DNA of 64,000 nt from Pedobacter sp. MC2016-15. Lineage in GTDB: Bacteria; Bacteroidota; Bacteroidia; Sphingobacteriales; Sphingobacteriaceae. The position numbers were made by a program, and so were the translations under genes. The notes under the pieces were generated by a model. That model did no database searches. It was not told the DNA's origin and saw only the letters and a program-made list of their open reading frames with translations. Numbering within the stretch: position 1 is the first letter of the stretch; the number at the start of each line of letters is the position of its first letter. The DNA is taken from contig NZ_JAPIVS010000007.1 of assembly GCF_026239695.1 (NCBI RefSeq), forward strand, positions 124,001 through 188,000, written 5' to 3'. This document shows, piece after piece, positions 1 through 8,312 of the stretch.

Positions 1-1
1 C

Positions 2-484
2 AATGATACTGTGCCTCGTTTCCTGGAAACAGGGGTTTATGAAACCCGTCCCTCAGTTCAAACTTATGCAAACGCAATGGACGTGGGTGCACCAAGTAAC
101 TGGGTAAGGATCATGGAACTGTTTAAGCAGGATACTGTAAAGCTGAAAGAACTGGTAAAGAGCTACCGCTATACGGATGATGATACAGTGAAAGCTATTG
201 AAGCCATTTACCAGCAGTTTAACTATGTAGCTTGTCCGCATACTGCAATCGCATGGCTGGCAGTTCAGGCCTACAAAGCTGAATACCCATCGGCAGAGGA
301 TGCTTTCGTCTTTTTATCAACGGCACATGCCTGCAAGTTCCCGGATATTTTCTCTGCTGAAATGGCTGCACATATTGATTCTCCGGAGCAATTGGAAGAG
401 TTGAAAAAGAAAGGTAAATCAGCTACACCAATGAATGTGGATTTTGAAGCCTTTAAAGGGTTTTTACTTACTGAATCTTTTTAA
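2..484 (+). CDS. thrC: Threonine synthase, C-terminal part (5' end outside window)
   Basis: Threonine synthase converts O-phospho-homoserine to threonine with pyridoxal phosphate, the last step of threonine synthesis. Only the last 160 or so residues are present; the open frame runs into the window edge, so the GTG at 11 is internal. The stretch NDTVPRFLETG, followed by a segment reading TYANAMDVGAPSNW, and the later ACPHTAIAW are typical of the C-terminal half of the fold-type II enzyme. The PLP lysine lies upstream, outside the window. The last 17 bases overlap the 3' end of the convergent META-domain gene. No terminator is visible at this junction. The family call is firm; nothing can be said about the operon because the upstream part is missing. 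Confidence 0.9.
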   Translation, partial: NDTVPRFLETGVYETRPSVQTYANAMDVGAPSNWVRIMELFKQDTVKLKELVKSYRYTDDDTVKAIEAIYQQFNYVACPHTAIAWLAVQAYKAEYPSAEDAFVFLSTAHACKFPDIFSAEMAAHIDSPEQLEELKKKGKSATPMNVDFEAFKGFLLTESF

Positions 485-902
485 AACGCATAATAGCGAT
501 ATCGCCCATCATGAAGTTGAGGGTGGTATCGCCTGTTATTGCATATTTATTTACTTTTTTCAGCATCTCAAAAAATACGGCCTCTCCTTCACCGGGACAG
601 GCCATTTTTGTAACTATTAATGGCTCATTGAAATTGATGGAAGTATCATCTGCCTGCAGCTTACCTGAAAAAGAGTTGCAACTGCTGTTTCCGCTTATGC
701 GTTTGTCGGCAAGGTTGAAAATCATTTGCGGTTTTTTTCCCGGATAAAGACCATTAAAAGCAATCCTTGGTCCCGAAATATAATTCAGTTCCCAGGAGCC
801 CCCCAGTTTGGACAGATCAGAGCTTGCCTCTACTGTATTCTTAAGCGCATTACATGATGATAATGTAACGATAGCAAGCATAATCAATGTCGTCTTTCTC
901 AT
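468..902 (-). CDS. META-domain (HslJ-like) lipoprotein
   Basis: A 144-residue protein with a lipoprotein signal: the first 17 residues end in LSSC, so Cys17 is the likely lipidated residue. The rest is one META domain of the HslJ type, recognisable from GGSWELNYI near the start, NSSCNSFSG in the middle and MACPGEGEAVF in the second half. META/HslJ proteins are small envelope proteins; HslJ is linked to heat shock and novobiocin resistance in E. coli, but the biochemical role is not settled. Three further cysteines could allow a disulfide. It lies 76 bp downstream of metF on the same strand and its 3' end overlaps thrC by 17 bp in the convergent sense. An inverted repeat sits in its leader at 905-924. 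Confidence 0.8.
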   Translation of the reverse strand: MRKTTLIMLAIVTLSSCNALKNTVEASSDLSKLGGSWELNYISGPRIAFNGLYPGKKPQMIFNLADKRISGNSSCNSFSGKLQADDTSINFNEPLIVTKMACPGEGEAVFFEMLKKVNKYAITGDTTLNFMMGDIAIMRFKKIQ

Positions 903-904
903 AA

Positions 905-924
905 CGTTCCTGTTTATAGGAACG
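905..924 (-). promoter_or_regulatory. Inverted repeat in the leader of the META lipoprotein gene
   Basis: A perfect 7-bp inverted repeat (CGTTCCT, 6-nt spacer, AGGAACG) ends two bases before the ATG at 902. In RNA it would fold into a hairpin covering the ribosome-binding region; in DNA it could be an operator. It has no U-tract on the minus strand, so a terminator for metF is unlikely. Confidence 0.4.
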
Positions 925-978
925 GAATGTACAAAGAATCTGCCAATTTTATCCCAGAATAATAATTAGACATCAGAA

Positions 979-1932
979 TTAGAAAATTTCGCGGGCAATT
1001 CTCCTGGTCGGTTCGGGATTACTCATGGTATAAAAATGCAATACAGGCGCACCAAGTTTTACTAACTCTTTGCATTGCTGTATCATCCATTCTATACCCA
1101 CTTCTTTTACTTCCTTTTCATTCTTGCAGGCTTGTATCGCCTCTGTCAGGTTCTCAGGAAGATCCAGGTGGAAGATCTTGGGCAGACTGATCAGTTGTTT
1201 GGATGAGGTGATGGGTTTTAGTCCGGGAATAATGGGTACATTTATCCCATTTGCCCTGCATTGTTCAACAAACTCTGAATATTTGGAATTATCGAAAAAC
1301 ATCTGTGTAACGATAAATTCTGCACCCATATCCACTTTTTGCTTTAGATATTTGAAATCTGTTTTGAGGTTTGGCGCTTCGAAATGTTTCTCCGGGTATC
1401 CGGCTACGCCAATACAGAAATCAGTTTGGTAGGCGTCATGGTCTTCAAACAGGTATTTGCCTTTGTTCATGTTAGCTACCTGCTCCAGCAGGTCTGTTGC
1501 GTAGGCATGGCCGCCTGGGGTAGGAATAAACCCGGAATCTGCGTGGCGGGCATCACCGCGCAACACCAGCACATTGTCGATACCTAAAAACTGCAGGTCG
1601 ATCAGTGCATTTTCTGTTTCCTCTTTGGTAAAACCTCCGCAAATCAGGTGTGGAACAGCATCTACTTTATACCTGTTCATGATAGCCGCGCAAATGGCTA
1701 CCGTTCCCGGGCGTTTACGGTATGAAACTTTCTCCAGCAGCCCATTATCATGCTGTTTGTAAATATAATCTTCTCTATGGTACGTTACATCAATGAAAGG
1801 AGGGTTGAATTCCATCAAAGGGTCAATGGCATCGTAAATATCTGAGATACTCTTTCCTTTAACAGGTGGCAGCAACTCAAACGAAAACAGGGTTTTGCCC
1901 CCGGCATTCTCAATGTGTTCGGTAATCTTCAT
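979..1932 (-). CDS. metF: 5,10-methylenetetrahydrofolate reductase
   Basis: MetF is an FAD enzyme that reduces methylene-tetrahydrofolate to methyl-tetrahydrofolate, the methyl donor for methionine synthase. The 317-residue protein is near the usual bacterial length (about 290-320). Visible family features are FSFELLPPVKG at the N-terminus, the TYHRED segment, the LRGDARH segment and FCIGVAGYPEKH, all parts of the TIM barrel that binds FAD and folate. It starts 8 bp after the metH stop on the same strand, so the two are one operon that makes and uses methyl-tetrahydrofolate. It should be controlled by the SAM-I riboswitch upstream of metH. Nothing is unusual about it. Confidence 0.95.
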   Translation of the reverse strand: MKITEHIENAGGKTLFSFELLPPVKGKSISDIYDAIDPLMEFNPPFIDVTYHREDYIYKQHDNGLLEKVSYRKRPGTVAICAAIMNRYKVDAVPHLICGGFTKEETENALIDLQFLGIDNVLVLRGDARHADSGFIPTPGGHAYATDLLEQVANMNKGKYLFEDHDAYQTDFCIGVAGYPEKHFEAPNLKTDFKYLKQKVDMGAEFIVTQMFFDNSKYSEFVEQCRANGINVPIIPGLKPITSSKQLISLPKIFHLDLPENLTEAIQACKNEKEVKEVGIEWMIQQCKELVKLGAPVLHFYTMSNPEPTRRIAREIF

Positions 1933-1940
1933 TCTCAGTT

Positions 1941-4900
1941 TTAATAAGCTAAATTTGGACTAAGCCATCTTTCAGTATCGTCCAGGGACATGTTTTTTCT
2001 GCGGGCATATTCTTCAACCTGATCTTTAGTGATCTTGCCAAGACCGAAATATCTGGACTGTGGGTGAGCAAAATAAAATCCGCTGACAGCAGCAGTAGGG
2101 TACATGGCGAAGCTTTCTGTAAGTCGTATGCCCGTTTCCGCTTCTGCATCCAGTATACTAAACAATATGTCCTTCTCTGTGTGATCAGGGCAAGCAGGAT
2201 ATCCCGGAGCAGGACGGATACCGGCGTATTCTTCCTTGATCAGTTCATCAGCCGTAAGCTGCTCATCTTTTGCATAACCCCAGTATTCTGTACGTACCAG
2301 CTCATGCATTCTTTCTGCAAAGGCTTCAGCCAGCCGGTCTGCCAGTGCTTTTGCCATGATGCTGTTATAATCATCATACACGGCTTCAAATTCTGCTACG
2401 AGCTCATCGCAACCAATACCAGTGGTGACTGCAAATCCACCGAAATAATCCTGTACACCACTGTCTTTGGTAGCTACGAAATCAGAAAGTGCATAATAAG
2501 GCTGTCCCGCAACTTTTTCTGCCTGCTGACGAAGTGTATGGATCGTTACAGGTTTACCTTCTACCTCTAAAAGAATATCATCCCCAACTGAATTTGCCGG
2601 CCAGAAACCGATCACGCCGTTTGCCGAGAGTAGTTTCTCATCAACAATTCTTTTCAGCAGTACCTGGGCATCATCGTATAATTTTTTAGCTTCATTTCCG
2701 ATCTTTTTATCTGTGAAGATCCTCGGATAGCTGCCACCCATTTCCCAGGTATGGAAAAATGGCGTCCAGTCGATATATGGTACTAATTCTTCCAGCGGAT
2801 AATTAGTAAAGGCTTTTGTTCCCAGGAATGCCGGCGCCGAAGCTACCTGTGCAGGGTCAATCTGGAATCGGTCAGCACGTGCTTCTTCAATAGTTTTGAA
2901 GCGTTTGTCTGAACGTTTATTTAAATGCGATTCTCTCGCTTTATCATATTCCTGTCTGACGTTGTCTATGTAGGCGTCGCGGGTTTCTGCATTCATCAGC
3001 GTACTGCAAACTGATACGCTTCGGGATGCATCCAGAACATGTATAGCCGGCCCTGAATAGTTAGGAGCTATCTTTACCGCCGCATGAATGCGAGATGTGG
3101 TGGCACCTCCGATCAGCAGTGGAATGGTGAAGCCTTCACGTTCCATTTCTTTGGCAAAATGCACCATCTCATCCAGTGAAGGGGTAATTAAACCACTTAA
3201 ACCGATGATATCAGCATTGATCTCTTTGGCTTTTTTAATGATCTCCTGTGCTGGTACCATTACGCCCATATCAACGATCTCGAAGTTATTACAGGCCAAA
3301 ACTACGCCTACAATATTTTTACCAATATCATGTACGTCGCCTTTTACCGTAGCCATCAATACCTTGCCGGCGGATGAGCTCTGATCGCCATCCGGATTAT
3401 CCAGTTTTTCCTGTTCAATAAATGGAAGCAGGTAAGCTACTGCTTTTTTCATTACCCTGGCCGATTTTACTACCTGTGGAAGGAACATCTTGCCGGCACC
3501 AAAAAGATCTCCTACGATGTTCATCCCGTCCATCAACGGGCCTTCAATCACATGGATCGGTCGGTCGTATTTTTGTCTGGCTTCTTCCACATCGTCATCA
3601 AGATATTCGATAATACCTTTAACGAGAGAGTGGGAAAGCCGTGCCTCTACGGATTCTTTTCTCCATTCCTCATCCTTCACCAACTCCTTGCCCTTGGATT
3701 TTACTGTTTCTGCAAAATCTACGAGACGTTCAGTGGCGTCATCCCTGCGGTTGAGCAATACATCTTCTACTTTTTCCAGCAGCTCTGCGGGAATAGCTTC
3801 ATAAACCTCAAGCATTCCTGCATTCACGATACCCATATCCAAACCAGCTTTGATGGCATGGTACAGGAAGGCCGAGTGCATGGCCTCACGTACAGTATTG
3901 TTTCCCCTGAAAGAGAAGGAAATATTGGAAACACCGCCGCTTACCTTTGCGTGAGGCAGATTTTCTTTAATCCATCTGGTTGCATTGATAAAATCGACAG
4001 CGTAATTGTTATGTTCTTCCAAACCTGTAGCAACGGTTAAGATATTCGGGTCAAAGATGATGTCTTCAGCCGGGAAACCAATTTCATGCACAAGGATATC
4101 GTATGAACGTTTACAGATTTCTATCCTGCGTTCGTAATTATCTGCCTGTCCCTGTTCATCAAAGGCCATTACCACTACGGCGGCACCAAAATTCATAACT
4201 TTGCGTGCACTTTCGCGGAACTTATCTTCACCTTCTTTTAAGGAGATGGAGTTGACGATTCCTTTTCCCTGCAGGCATTTCAGTCCGTTTTCGATAACGC
4301 TCCATTTGGAGGAGTCTACCATGATCGGCAGTTTGGAAATATCCGGTTCTGAAGCGATCAGGTTGAGGAATTTGGTCATTGCTGCCTCGGAATCAAGCAT
4401 CCCTTCATCCATGTTAACATCGATCACCTGTGCACCGCCTTCTACTTGCTGACGGGCAACAGTAAGTGCTGCTTCGTAATCGCCGCTAAGGATAAGCTTG
4501 GAGAATTTAGGTGATCCGGTGATGTTTGTTCTTTCGCCGATGTTGACGAACATGCTTTCGGGGGTGATGGTTACGGGTTCTAAACCGCTGAGACGCATGT
4601 ATTGAGGAAGTACTGGTATTTTTCTTGGGCTAATGTTTTTTGCTTTGGCAGCTATGGCGGCAATATGGTCTGGCGTCGTGCCACAACAACCACCTACAAT
4701 ATTCACAAATCCATGCTCTATAAAGTCTTCAACAAGTGTTGCAGTTTCATCAGGAAGTTCGTCATAAGCACCAAATTCATTGGGCAGACCAGCATTGGGA
4801 TAGGCTGAAACATAACATCCGGCTTTGGCCGAAAGTTCTTCAATATGTGGCCTCATATCTTTGGCACCCAAAGCACAGTTGAAACCTATGCTCAGCGGTT

Positions 4901-5600
4901 TGGCATGCACGATAGAGTTTAAAAATGCTTCAGCAGTTTGTCCTGATAAAGTTCTTCCTGAAGCATCGGTAATGGTACCGGAGATCATGATCTCTATTTT
5001 ACGTCCAATGACCTCTTCATATTGTTTAATGGCAAAGATGGCAGCTTTGGCATTAAGTGTATCGAAAATAGTTTCTATCAACAGTAAATCTGCACCGCCA
5101 TCAACAAGTCCTCTGATCTGCTGGTAATAGGCATCCGCAAGTTCATCAAAGGTGAGCGCTCTGAAACCAGGGTCATTTACGTCAGGAGAAATAGACAGCG
5201 TACGGTTTGTAGGGCCCACAGCACCGGCAACAAAACATATCCTTTCCGGATGGGCAGTCATGAACTCATTGACTGCTTCTTTTGCAATTTTTGCGCCTTC
5301 GAAACTCATCTCATAATCCAGCTCCTCCATCTGGTAATCTGCCAGGGAGATGCGCTGGGTGCTAAAGGTGTTGGTCTCGATAATATCGGTTCCGGCCTTC
5401 AGGTATTCTGTATGTATGGCTTTAATGATATCCGGGCGGGTGATATTGAGCAGGTCATTGTTACCTTTTACATCACAGGGATGATTCTTAAAGCGTTCGC
5501 CCCTGAAGTCTTCTTCAGTAAGTACATAACGCTGGATCATTGTGCCCATTGCACCGTCAATTATTAAAATACGTTTTTCGAGCTCTTCTCTAATGTTCAT
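1941..5600 (-). CDS. metH: Cobalamin-dependent methionine synthase
   Basis: MetH moves a methyl group from methyl-tetrahydrofolate through cobalamin to homocysteine. The 1219-residue protein has all four modules: a homocysteine/zinc domain (about 1-325) with zinc cysteines C242, C305 and C306 (GFNC, GGCCGT); a pterin-binding domain (about 345-620, starting FVNIGERTN); a B12 cap and binding domain (about 650-890) with GDVHDIGKN carrying the cobalt-ligating histidine; and an AdoMet reactivation domain (about 910-1219) with GIRPAPGYPACPDHTEK. Length matches E. coli MetH (1227). It is first in an operon with metF and is preceded by a SAM-I riboswitch, so it should be repressed when S-adenosylmethionine is abundant. 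Its cofactor demand fits the cobalamin cluster 9 kb away. Confidence 0.97.
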   Translation of the reverse strand: MNIREELEKRILIIDGAMGTMIQRYVLTEEDFRGERFKNHPCDVKGNNDLLNITRPDIIKAIHTEYLKAGTDIIETNTFSTQRISLADYQMEELDYEMSFEGAKIAKEAVNEFMTAHPERICFVAGAVGPTNRTLSISPDVNDPGFRALTFDELADAYYQQIRGLVDGGADLLLIETIFDTLNAKAAIFAIKQYEEVIGRKIEIMISGTITDASGRTLSGQTAEAFLNSIVHAKPLSIGFNCALGAKDMRPHIEELSAKAGCYVSAYPNAGLPNEFGAYDELPDETATLVEDFIEHGFVNIVGGCCGTTPDHIAAIAAKAKNISPRKIPVLPQYMRLSGLEPVTITPESMFVNIGERTNITGSPKFSKLILSGDYEAALTVARQQVEGGAQVIDVNMDEGMLDSEAAMTKFLNLIASEPDISKLPIMVDSSKWSVIENGLKCLQGKGIVNSISLKEGEDKFRESARKVMNFGAAVVVMAFDEQGQADNYERRIEICKRSYDILVHEIGFPAEDIIFDPNILTVATGLEEHNNYAVDFINATRWIKENLPHAKVSGGVSNISFSFRGNNTVREAMHSAFLYHAIKAGLDMGIVNAGMLEVYEAIPAELLEKVEDVLLNRRDDATERLVDFAETVKSKGKELVKDEEWRKESVEARLSHSLVKGIIEYLDDDVEEARQKYDRPIHVIEGPLMDGMNIVGDLFGAGKMFLPQVVKSARVMKKAVAYLLPFIEQEKLDNPDGDQSSSAGKVLMATVKGDVHDIGKNIVGVVLACNNFEIVDMGVMVPAQEIIKKAKEINADIIGLSGLITPSLDEMVHFAKEMEREGFTIPLLIGGATTSRIHAAVKIAPNYSGPAIHVLDASRSVSVCSTLMNAETRDAYIDNVRQEYDKARESHLNKRSDKRFKTIEEARADRFQIDPAQVASAPAFLGTKAFTNYPLEELVPYIDWTPFFHTWEMGGSYPRIFTDKKIGNEAKKLYDDAQVLLKRIVDEKLLSANGVIGFWPANSVGDDILLEVEGKPVTIHTLRQQAEKVAGQPYYALSDFVATKDSGVQDYFGGFAVTTGIGCDELVAEFEAVYDDYNSIMAKALADRLAEAFAERMHELVRTEYWGYAKDEQLTADELIKEEYAGIRPAPGYPACPDHTEKDILFSILDAEAETGIRLTESFAMYPTAAVSGFYFAHPQSRYFGLGKITKDQVEEYARRKNMSLDDTERWLSPNLAY

Positions 5601-5713
5601 TATCAGGGGTAATCATAGCCATTTCTGTACGTCTATTGTTCTTTGAAAAAACAATGTCATCCAGGAAATTAAATAAACAGGCTTAATCAGAATTCCGGCG
5701 GCGGATCGAATTA

Positions 5714-5819
5714 CTTATCTTTCAGGAGCGCCTTTAACTGCTCGAGTAGAATGTAGCACCTTGTAAGCACAGGTTGCTAAGACTTCGCAGGGTCTAATCC
5801 CTCCGTCTTTCTTTATAAG
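5714..5819 (-). promoter_or_regulatory. SAM-I (S-box) riboswitch
   Basis: Read on the minus strand, this 106-nt stretch has the S-box core in order: a P1 left arm beginning CTTATAAAG, then GACGGAGGGATTAGACCC, GCGAAGTC, TTAGCAACCTG, AAGGTGCTACATTC and a closing GAAAGATAAG. P1 pairs CTTAT with ATAAG. The conserved GGAGGGA, GAAG, GCAACC, GGTGC and GAAAGAT blocks are those of the SAM-I aptamer, which binds S-adenosylmethionine and turns expression off. It sits about 113 nt before the metH ATG. The sequence after it contains a weak stem (ATTGTT/AACAAT) but no textbook terminator with a U-run, so the mode (transcription or translation) is open. Confidence 0.92.
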
Positions 5820-5825
5820 CGTGTG

Positions 5826-5857
5826 CAAAAATGCAATAAAGAAAAATCAATTCCAAA
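5826..5857 (-). promoter_or_regulatory. Probable promoter of the riboswitch-metH-metF operon
   Basis: On the minus strand TTTG is followed after exactly 20 bases by CATTTTTG, one mismatch from the Bacteroidota -7 element TAnnTTTG, at the expected spacing from -33. Transcription would start a few bases before the P1 helix of the riboswitch. Confidence 0.45.
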
Positions 5858-5878
5858 ATTTGCCAGGTTAAACCCAAT

Positions 5879-5913
5879 AAAAAAGGCTGCCGAAATATTC
5901 GGCAGCCTTTTTT
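5879..5913 (-). terminator. Rho-independent terminator after the Bax-inhibitor-1 family gene
   Basis: A near-perfect hairpin, AAAAGGCTGCCGAA against TTCGGCAGCCTTTT with a short loop, flanked by A-runs on one side and T-runs on the other. On the minus strand it follows the stop codon at 5932 by about 19 bp and ends in a T-tract. The symmetry means it could also work on the plus strand. Confidence 0.85.
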
Positions 5914-5931
5914 ATGCATTTGTAATCTGGA

Positions 5932-6684
5932 TTATTTTCTTCCTCCAAAGATCCTTAACAGGAACAGGAAGATGTTGATAAAGTCCAGATATAAGGACAG
6001 TGCACCCATAATAGCCAGTTTCTTAGAATCATCAGCAGCAATAGTGTCGCCGTTTTCCTCGATACCAGCACCGATACGTTTTAATTTCTGAACATCATAT
6101 GCCGTTAAGGCTGTGAAGATAGCTACTCCGAAAAAGCTCATTACGTAATCGAAACCTGAACTTTTTAAGAACATATTAACGACACTTGCGATGATTAAAC
6201 CAACTAAACCTACCATTAATATCGGTCCGAATTTACTCAGGTCCGTATCAGTGGTGTATCCAAGAACGGCCATCAGACCAAATATTCCTGCGGCTGCAGC
6301 AAAACAACCAATTACTGATCCTGAGGTATAAATCAGCAAGATAAAACTTAAACTCACACCTGTAAGTACTGAATAGAGGATAAATGTACCCAGCAAAGCA
6401 CCATAAGAAAGTTTGCTCAATCCGGCACTCATTAACAGTACCAATCCAAGCGGAGCAAACATGACAATATAACCTAAAGTAGAAAGTTTACCGGTTTCCA
6501 TATTAAGCAGATACTGCAACATTTCCGGAGTATTTGCCATGTAAACAGCAGCTATTGTAGAGATGCCCAGTGCCACGAACATCCATAAAAAGACATTAGC
6601 AAAGAATTTTTTGGCAACAGTTCCTGTCTGGTTTTCTACGAAAACTGATTTTTCTGACCAGTTGTAATTATTATTGTTATCCAT
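5932..6684 (-). CDS. Bax inhibitor-1/YccA family membrane protein
   Basis: A 250-residue integral membrane protein. After a short polar asparagine-rich N-terminus it has about seven hydrophobic segments (roughly residues 28-50, 66-86, 92-115, 120-140, 150-168, 180-200 and 228-247). Family hallmarks are the FFGVAIFTALTAYDVQKLK block near residues 184-203 and the C-terminal LYLDFINIFLFLLR. BI-1/TMBIM proteins include bacterial YccA, an FtsH modulator, and BsYetJ, a pH-dependent calcium leak channel; which role applies here is unknown. It stands alone between the terminator at 5879-5913 and the murQ operon on the same strand. The last residues, IFGGRK, are the usual end of Bacteroidota members. 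Confidence 0.9.
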   Translation of the reverse strand: MDNNNNYNWSEKSVFVENQTGTVAKKFFANVFLWMFVALGISTIAAVYMANTPEMLQYLLNMETGKLSTLGYIVMFAPLGLVLLMSAGLSKLSYGALLGTFILYSVLTGVSLSFILLIYTSGSVIGCFAAAAGIFGLMAVLGYTTDTDLSKFGPILMVGLVGLIIASVVNMFLKSSGFDYVMSFFGVAIFTALTAYDVQKLKRIGAGIEENGDTIAADDSKKLAIMGALSLYLDFINIFLFLLRIFGGRK

Positions 6685-6733
6685 TTTTTTAAAATTTTAA
6701 TTAAATATACGGGTAATATGCTACATGCAAAAT

Positions 6734-7303
6734 TTATGCCCCTAGTCTTTTTGTCAGAATTTCTTCAACTTTATGGAAAAATTGAAGGGGTTTAAGTGTT
6801 CGCCATGCCAAATCGTCCAGCTGTCCGCCAAAATTAATATAGTAGTCTATATTGCTGCTTCTGAACTCTTCGATCACATGTGGATTAAAATTAATACCTG
6901 TAATCCATCCGTCTTCTACATCCTGAAACCACTCTTCATAATAACTGTCTTCAGAAGAATGAAAGTTCAGAATGTTTTCACCAATCAGAATGAACTTATT
7001 GATGCCCTCATCGATCATCAGCTCCAGGATTTCTCTTTTCAGCAGCATGATGTCATTTGATATTGCATCATTCCATTCACCTATAAACTCAATGATTGCA
7101 TAATTATGGTCGTAATCTACAAACAGGACTTTGATATATAGAGTACTCGAGCCAAAATCATCCCATTGAGGGTGGATCAGGTAATTGTACAGTTGTTTAT
7201 CGAAATAAAACTCTGAATATTCCGTATTGAAAAATGGTGAACGGGGATCCTCTGCGGCTATATAATCGTCCCGCCAGCGGTAATATGGTTCTATTTCATG
7301 CAT
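6734..7303 (-). CDS. Conserved hypothetical protein downstream of murQ
   Basis: A 189-residue acidic, aromatic-rich soluble protein that I cannot assign to a named family. It has no signal peptide or membrane segment. It begins MHEIEPYYRWRDDY and carries an alternating hydrophobic beta core (YIKVLFVDYDHNYAIIEF) followed by helices and FILIGENILNFH. The overall look is an alpha/beta fold of intracellular type. It begins 8 bp after the murQ stop codon on the same strand, so the two are probably co-transcribed, but this is no evidence for an enzymatic role in cell-wall recycling. Confidence 0.75.
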   Translation of the reverse strand: MHEIEPYYRWRDDYIAAEDPRSPFFNTEYSEFYFDKQLYNYLIHPQWDDFGSSTLYIKVLFVDYDHNYAIIEFIGEWNDAISNDIMLLKREILELMIDEGINKFILIGENILNFHSSEDSYYEEWFQDVEDGWITGINFNPHVIEEFRSSNIDYYINFGGQLDDLAWRTLKPLQFFHKVEEILTKRLGA

Positions 7304-7311
7304 ACAAGCTC

Positions 7312-8118
7312 TTATTTATTACTGGCTTCAACAGCTTTCCTTACACTTCCGTAACGGATCAGCAGATCTTCGGCTTTTTGATAATCGATATTTAGTTCAT
7401 CCATTACCATCTGTGTACCTCTGTCTACCAGCTTATGATTAGTTAACTGCATATCGACCATTCTATTGCCTTTCACCCGTCCCAATTTTATCATTACGGT
7501 GGTACTCAGCATATTTAATACGAGTTTTTGAGCCGTTCCTGATTTCATACGGGTAGAGCCGGTGAGAAATTCGGGACCCACGACAACTTCTACCGGGAAG
7601 TCGCTGGCTGCAGCAATAGGTCCTCCCTCATTACAAACGATGCATCCGGTTAAAATCCCATTTTCGCGGGCTTTCATCAAGCCTCCGATCACATATGGCG
7701 TAGTTCCCGAGGCTGCCAGGCCAATCAGGCTGTCTTTTGAATTGATATTAAATTCCTGCAAATCTATCCATGCCTGAGCATCATCATCTTCGGCATTTTC
7801 TACGGCGCGCCTGATTGCCGTATCACCACCCGCAATAATACCTACTACTTCGTCAAATGGAACACCAAACGTTGGGGGGCATTCCGAAGCATCAACTACA
7901 CCCAGCCGGCCACTTGTGCCTGCACCAATATAAAATAACCTGCCACCATTTTTCATTCTCTGGGTAACAGCTATCGCAAGTTTTTCTATTTGGGGGATAC
8001 ATTTCTCTACTGCAAGAGGAACAGTTTTGTCCTCATTATTGATGCCTTTAAGAATGTCAAGCACTTCCATTTGGTCTATGTTATTGTACTTTGACTCTTG
8101 TTCGGTTACACGTATCAT
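7312..8118 (-). CDS. murQ: N-acetylmuramic acid 6-phosphate etherase
   Basis: MurQ cleaves the D-lactyl ether of MurNAc-6-phosphate to give GlcNAc-6-phosphate, a step of peptidoglycan recycling in the cytoplasm. The protein has one SIS (sugar isomerase) domain. The signature GAGTSGRLGVVDASECPPTFG lies at about residues 66-86, with LIGLAASGTTPYV, FLTGSTRMKSGTAQK and NHKLVDRG further on, all diagnostic of MurQ. At 268 residues it is about 30 shorter than E. coli MurQ (298), the difference being at the C-terminus, where the small helical tail is reduced. Catalytic glutamates lie in the DASEC and AVENAEDD regions. It heads a two-gene operon with the hypothetical gene after it. Confidence 0.93.
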   Translation of the reverse strand: MIRVTEQESKYNNIDQMEVLDILKGINNEDKTVPLAVEKCIPQIEKLAIAVTQRMKNGGRLFYIGAGTSGRLGVVDASECPPTFGVPFDEVVGIIAGGDTAIRRAVENAEDDDAQAWIDLQEFNINSKDSLIGLAASGTTPYVIGGLMKARENGILTGCIVCNEGGPIAAASDFPVEVVVGPEFLTGSTRMKSGTAQKLVLNMLSTTVMIKLGRVKGNRMVDMQLTNHKLVDRGTQMVMDELNIDYQKAEDLLIRYGSVRKAVEASNK

Positions 8119-8204
8119 AGTCTGTGTTTATTTTTTACGTATCGGTAAGTAAATATGGTTTGATAAAAATCGTCAATTTCTTTTGAATGGTGAAATATGA
8201 ATAG

Positions 8205-8240
8205 AAATAGATGAAAGATCAATATAACAAATAGATGAAA
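8205..8240 (+). repeat. 12-bp direct repeat pair upstream of the S41 protease gene
   Basis: AAATAGATGAAA occurs at 8205-8216 and again at 8229-8240, 24 bp apart start to start, about 50 bp before a -7 element at 8290. The same-face spacing suits a tandem protein-binding site, but the sequence is A/T-rich and could be chance. Confidence 0.35.
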
Positions 8241-8289
8241 CAATAATAATCCGGGACGGTTTAATTAGATAATTGACAATGTAATTTTA

Positions 8290-8297
8290 TAGCTTTG
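8290..8297 (+). promoter_or_regulatory. -7 promoter element of the S41 protease gene
   Basis: TAGCTTTG matches the Bacteroidota -7 consensus TAnnTTTG exactly and lies 15 bp before the ATG at 8313. It also argues against the in-frame TTG at 8295 as the start, since that codon lies inside the element. No -33 TTTG at the usual distance is evident. Confidence 0.45.
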
Positions 8298-8312
8298 TAC
8301 AATTGCTCATAC

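Noticed and set aside
54..240. Minus-strand frames within thrC, metH and other genes
   Set aside because: Overlap well-supported genes on the other strand and show no family features.
8295..8312. TTG at 8295 as start of the S41 protease
   Set aside because: It lies inside the exact -7 element TAGCTTTG; the ATG at 8313 gives a normal N-terminal anchor.
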